Source: Pleurocapsa sp. MO_226.B13
Lineage (GTDB): Bacteria > Cyanobacteriota > Cyanobacteriia > Cyanobacteriales > Xenococcaceae
Direction of reading: 5' to 3'
Assembly (NCBI GenBank): GCA_030064795.1
Contig: JASJEI010000403.1
Coordinates: forward strand, 1 to 7,387
DNA: 7,387 nt
In this document: positions 7,237 to 7,387 of the stretch, piece by piece
Numbering within the stretch: the stretch's first letter is position 1
Layout of the letters: each line of letters begins with the position of its first letter
Notes under the pieces: generated by a model
The model's input: only the letters and a program-made list of their open reading frames with translations
The model's database searches: none
Told to the model about the DNA's origin: nothing
Made by a program: the position numbers and the translations under genes

Positions 7237-7387
7237 TTAAGGTTTTGTTGCCGTCCCACGATAGTTAATCCCTTTCCCCCACCAATAATCATTGCTTCTG
7301 GTGATACTGGTTTCTAAATTAATTAGTTTCACATCTGGTCTTACTCGCTCCCATTCCTCCAAGGCATCTCCCCAAATATAATCAAAG
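7237..7387 (-). pseudogene. CapA-family protein fragment (metallophosphatase-like), truncated at its 3' end
   Basis: This reading enters from beyond the window's right edge and gives 49 residues before a TAA at 7237-7239. It includes FDYIWGDALEEWERV, RPDVKLINLETSITRSNDYW and GKGINYR, matching the central conserved part of CapA-family proteins (named after poly-gamma-glutamate capsule synthesis, with a calcineurin-like phosphatase fold). In intact members the NYR is followed by a His-Pro segment and later an ANNH metal-ligand motif. Here the sequence diverges after NYR (around 7258) into GTATKP and a stop, and I find no ANNH-like motif in any minus-strand frame down to infB. The gene therefore appears broken by deletion or rearrangement. 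Whether the part outside the window is intact cannot be seen. Confidence 0.75.

Noticed and set aside
7122..7292. A 57-codon minus-strand open reading starting MIIGGGKGLTIVG.
   Set aside because: Its beginning overlaps the recognisable CapA fragment in another frame. It has no clear ribosome binding site, and I do not recognise the product, so I do not call it a gene.
1..7387. CRISPR arrays, tRNA or rRNA genes, and complete mobile elements.
   Set aside because: No regularly spaced repeats, cloverleaf-like tRNA sequences, rRNA segments or paired terminal inverted repeats were seen by eye on either strand.

Overview
The window comes from a cyanobacterium. The octamer GCGATCGC (HIP1, a cyanobacterial genome signature) occurs eight times in 7.4 kb, starting at 869, 1596, 3493, 4678, 5075, 6172, 7030 and 7124. 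The three intact genes also have typically cyanobacterial relatives: a group 2 sigma-70 factor, an AAA-type ATPase with a C-terminal R3H domain (SpoIIIAA-like), and a long translation initiation factor IF-2. Genus cannot be told from the sequence.

Layout. The left flank (1-1180) is decayed DNA on the minus strand. It holds a short feoB remnant covering only the start of the G domain, fused at its upstream side to the middle part of an IS1380-family transposase, followed by several hundred bases with no gene. From about 1181 to 6894 there are three intact plus-strand genes: a sigma factor (1281-2267) behind a consensus -10 box, the R3H/AAA ATPase (2338-3921, with an uncertain start) and infB (4033-6894, with a good Shine-Dalgarno). 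The right flank (6895-7387) is again largely non-coding and ends in a minus-strand fragment of a CapA-family gene that loses its homology and stops.

How they relate. The sigma gene and the ATPase gene are 70 bp apart and could share a transcript. infB lies 111 bp further on and probably has its own signals. The common nusA-ylxR-infB order is not present upstream of infB. The sigma factor selects promoters and IF-2 starts translation; the role of the ATPase is not established, so no joint pathway is claimed.

I looked for an undescribed system and did not find convincing evidence for one. The points most worth a second look are the noncanonical start of the ATPase gene, the IS1380-feoB chimera with a homopolymer frameshift, the unusual genomic setting of infB, and a HIP1-bearing repeat inside the infB linker.
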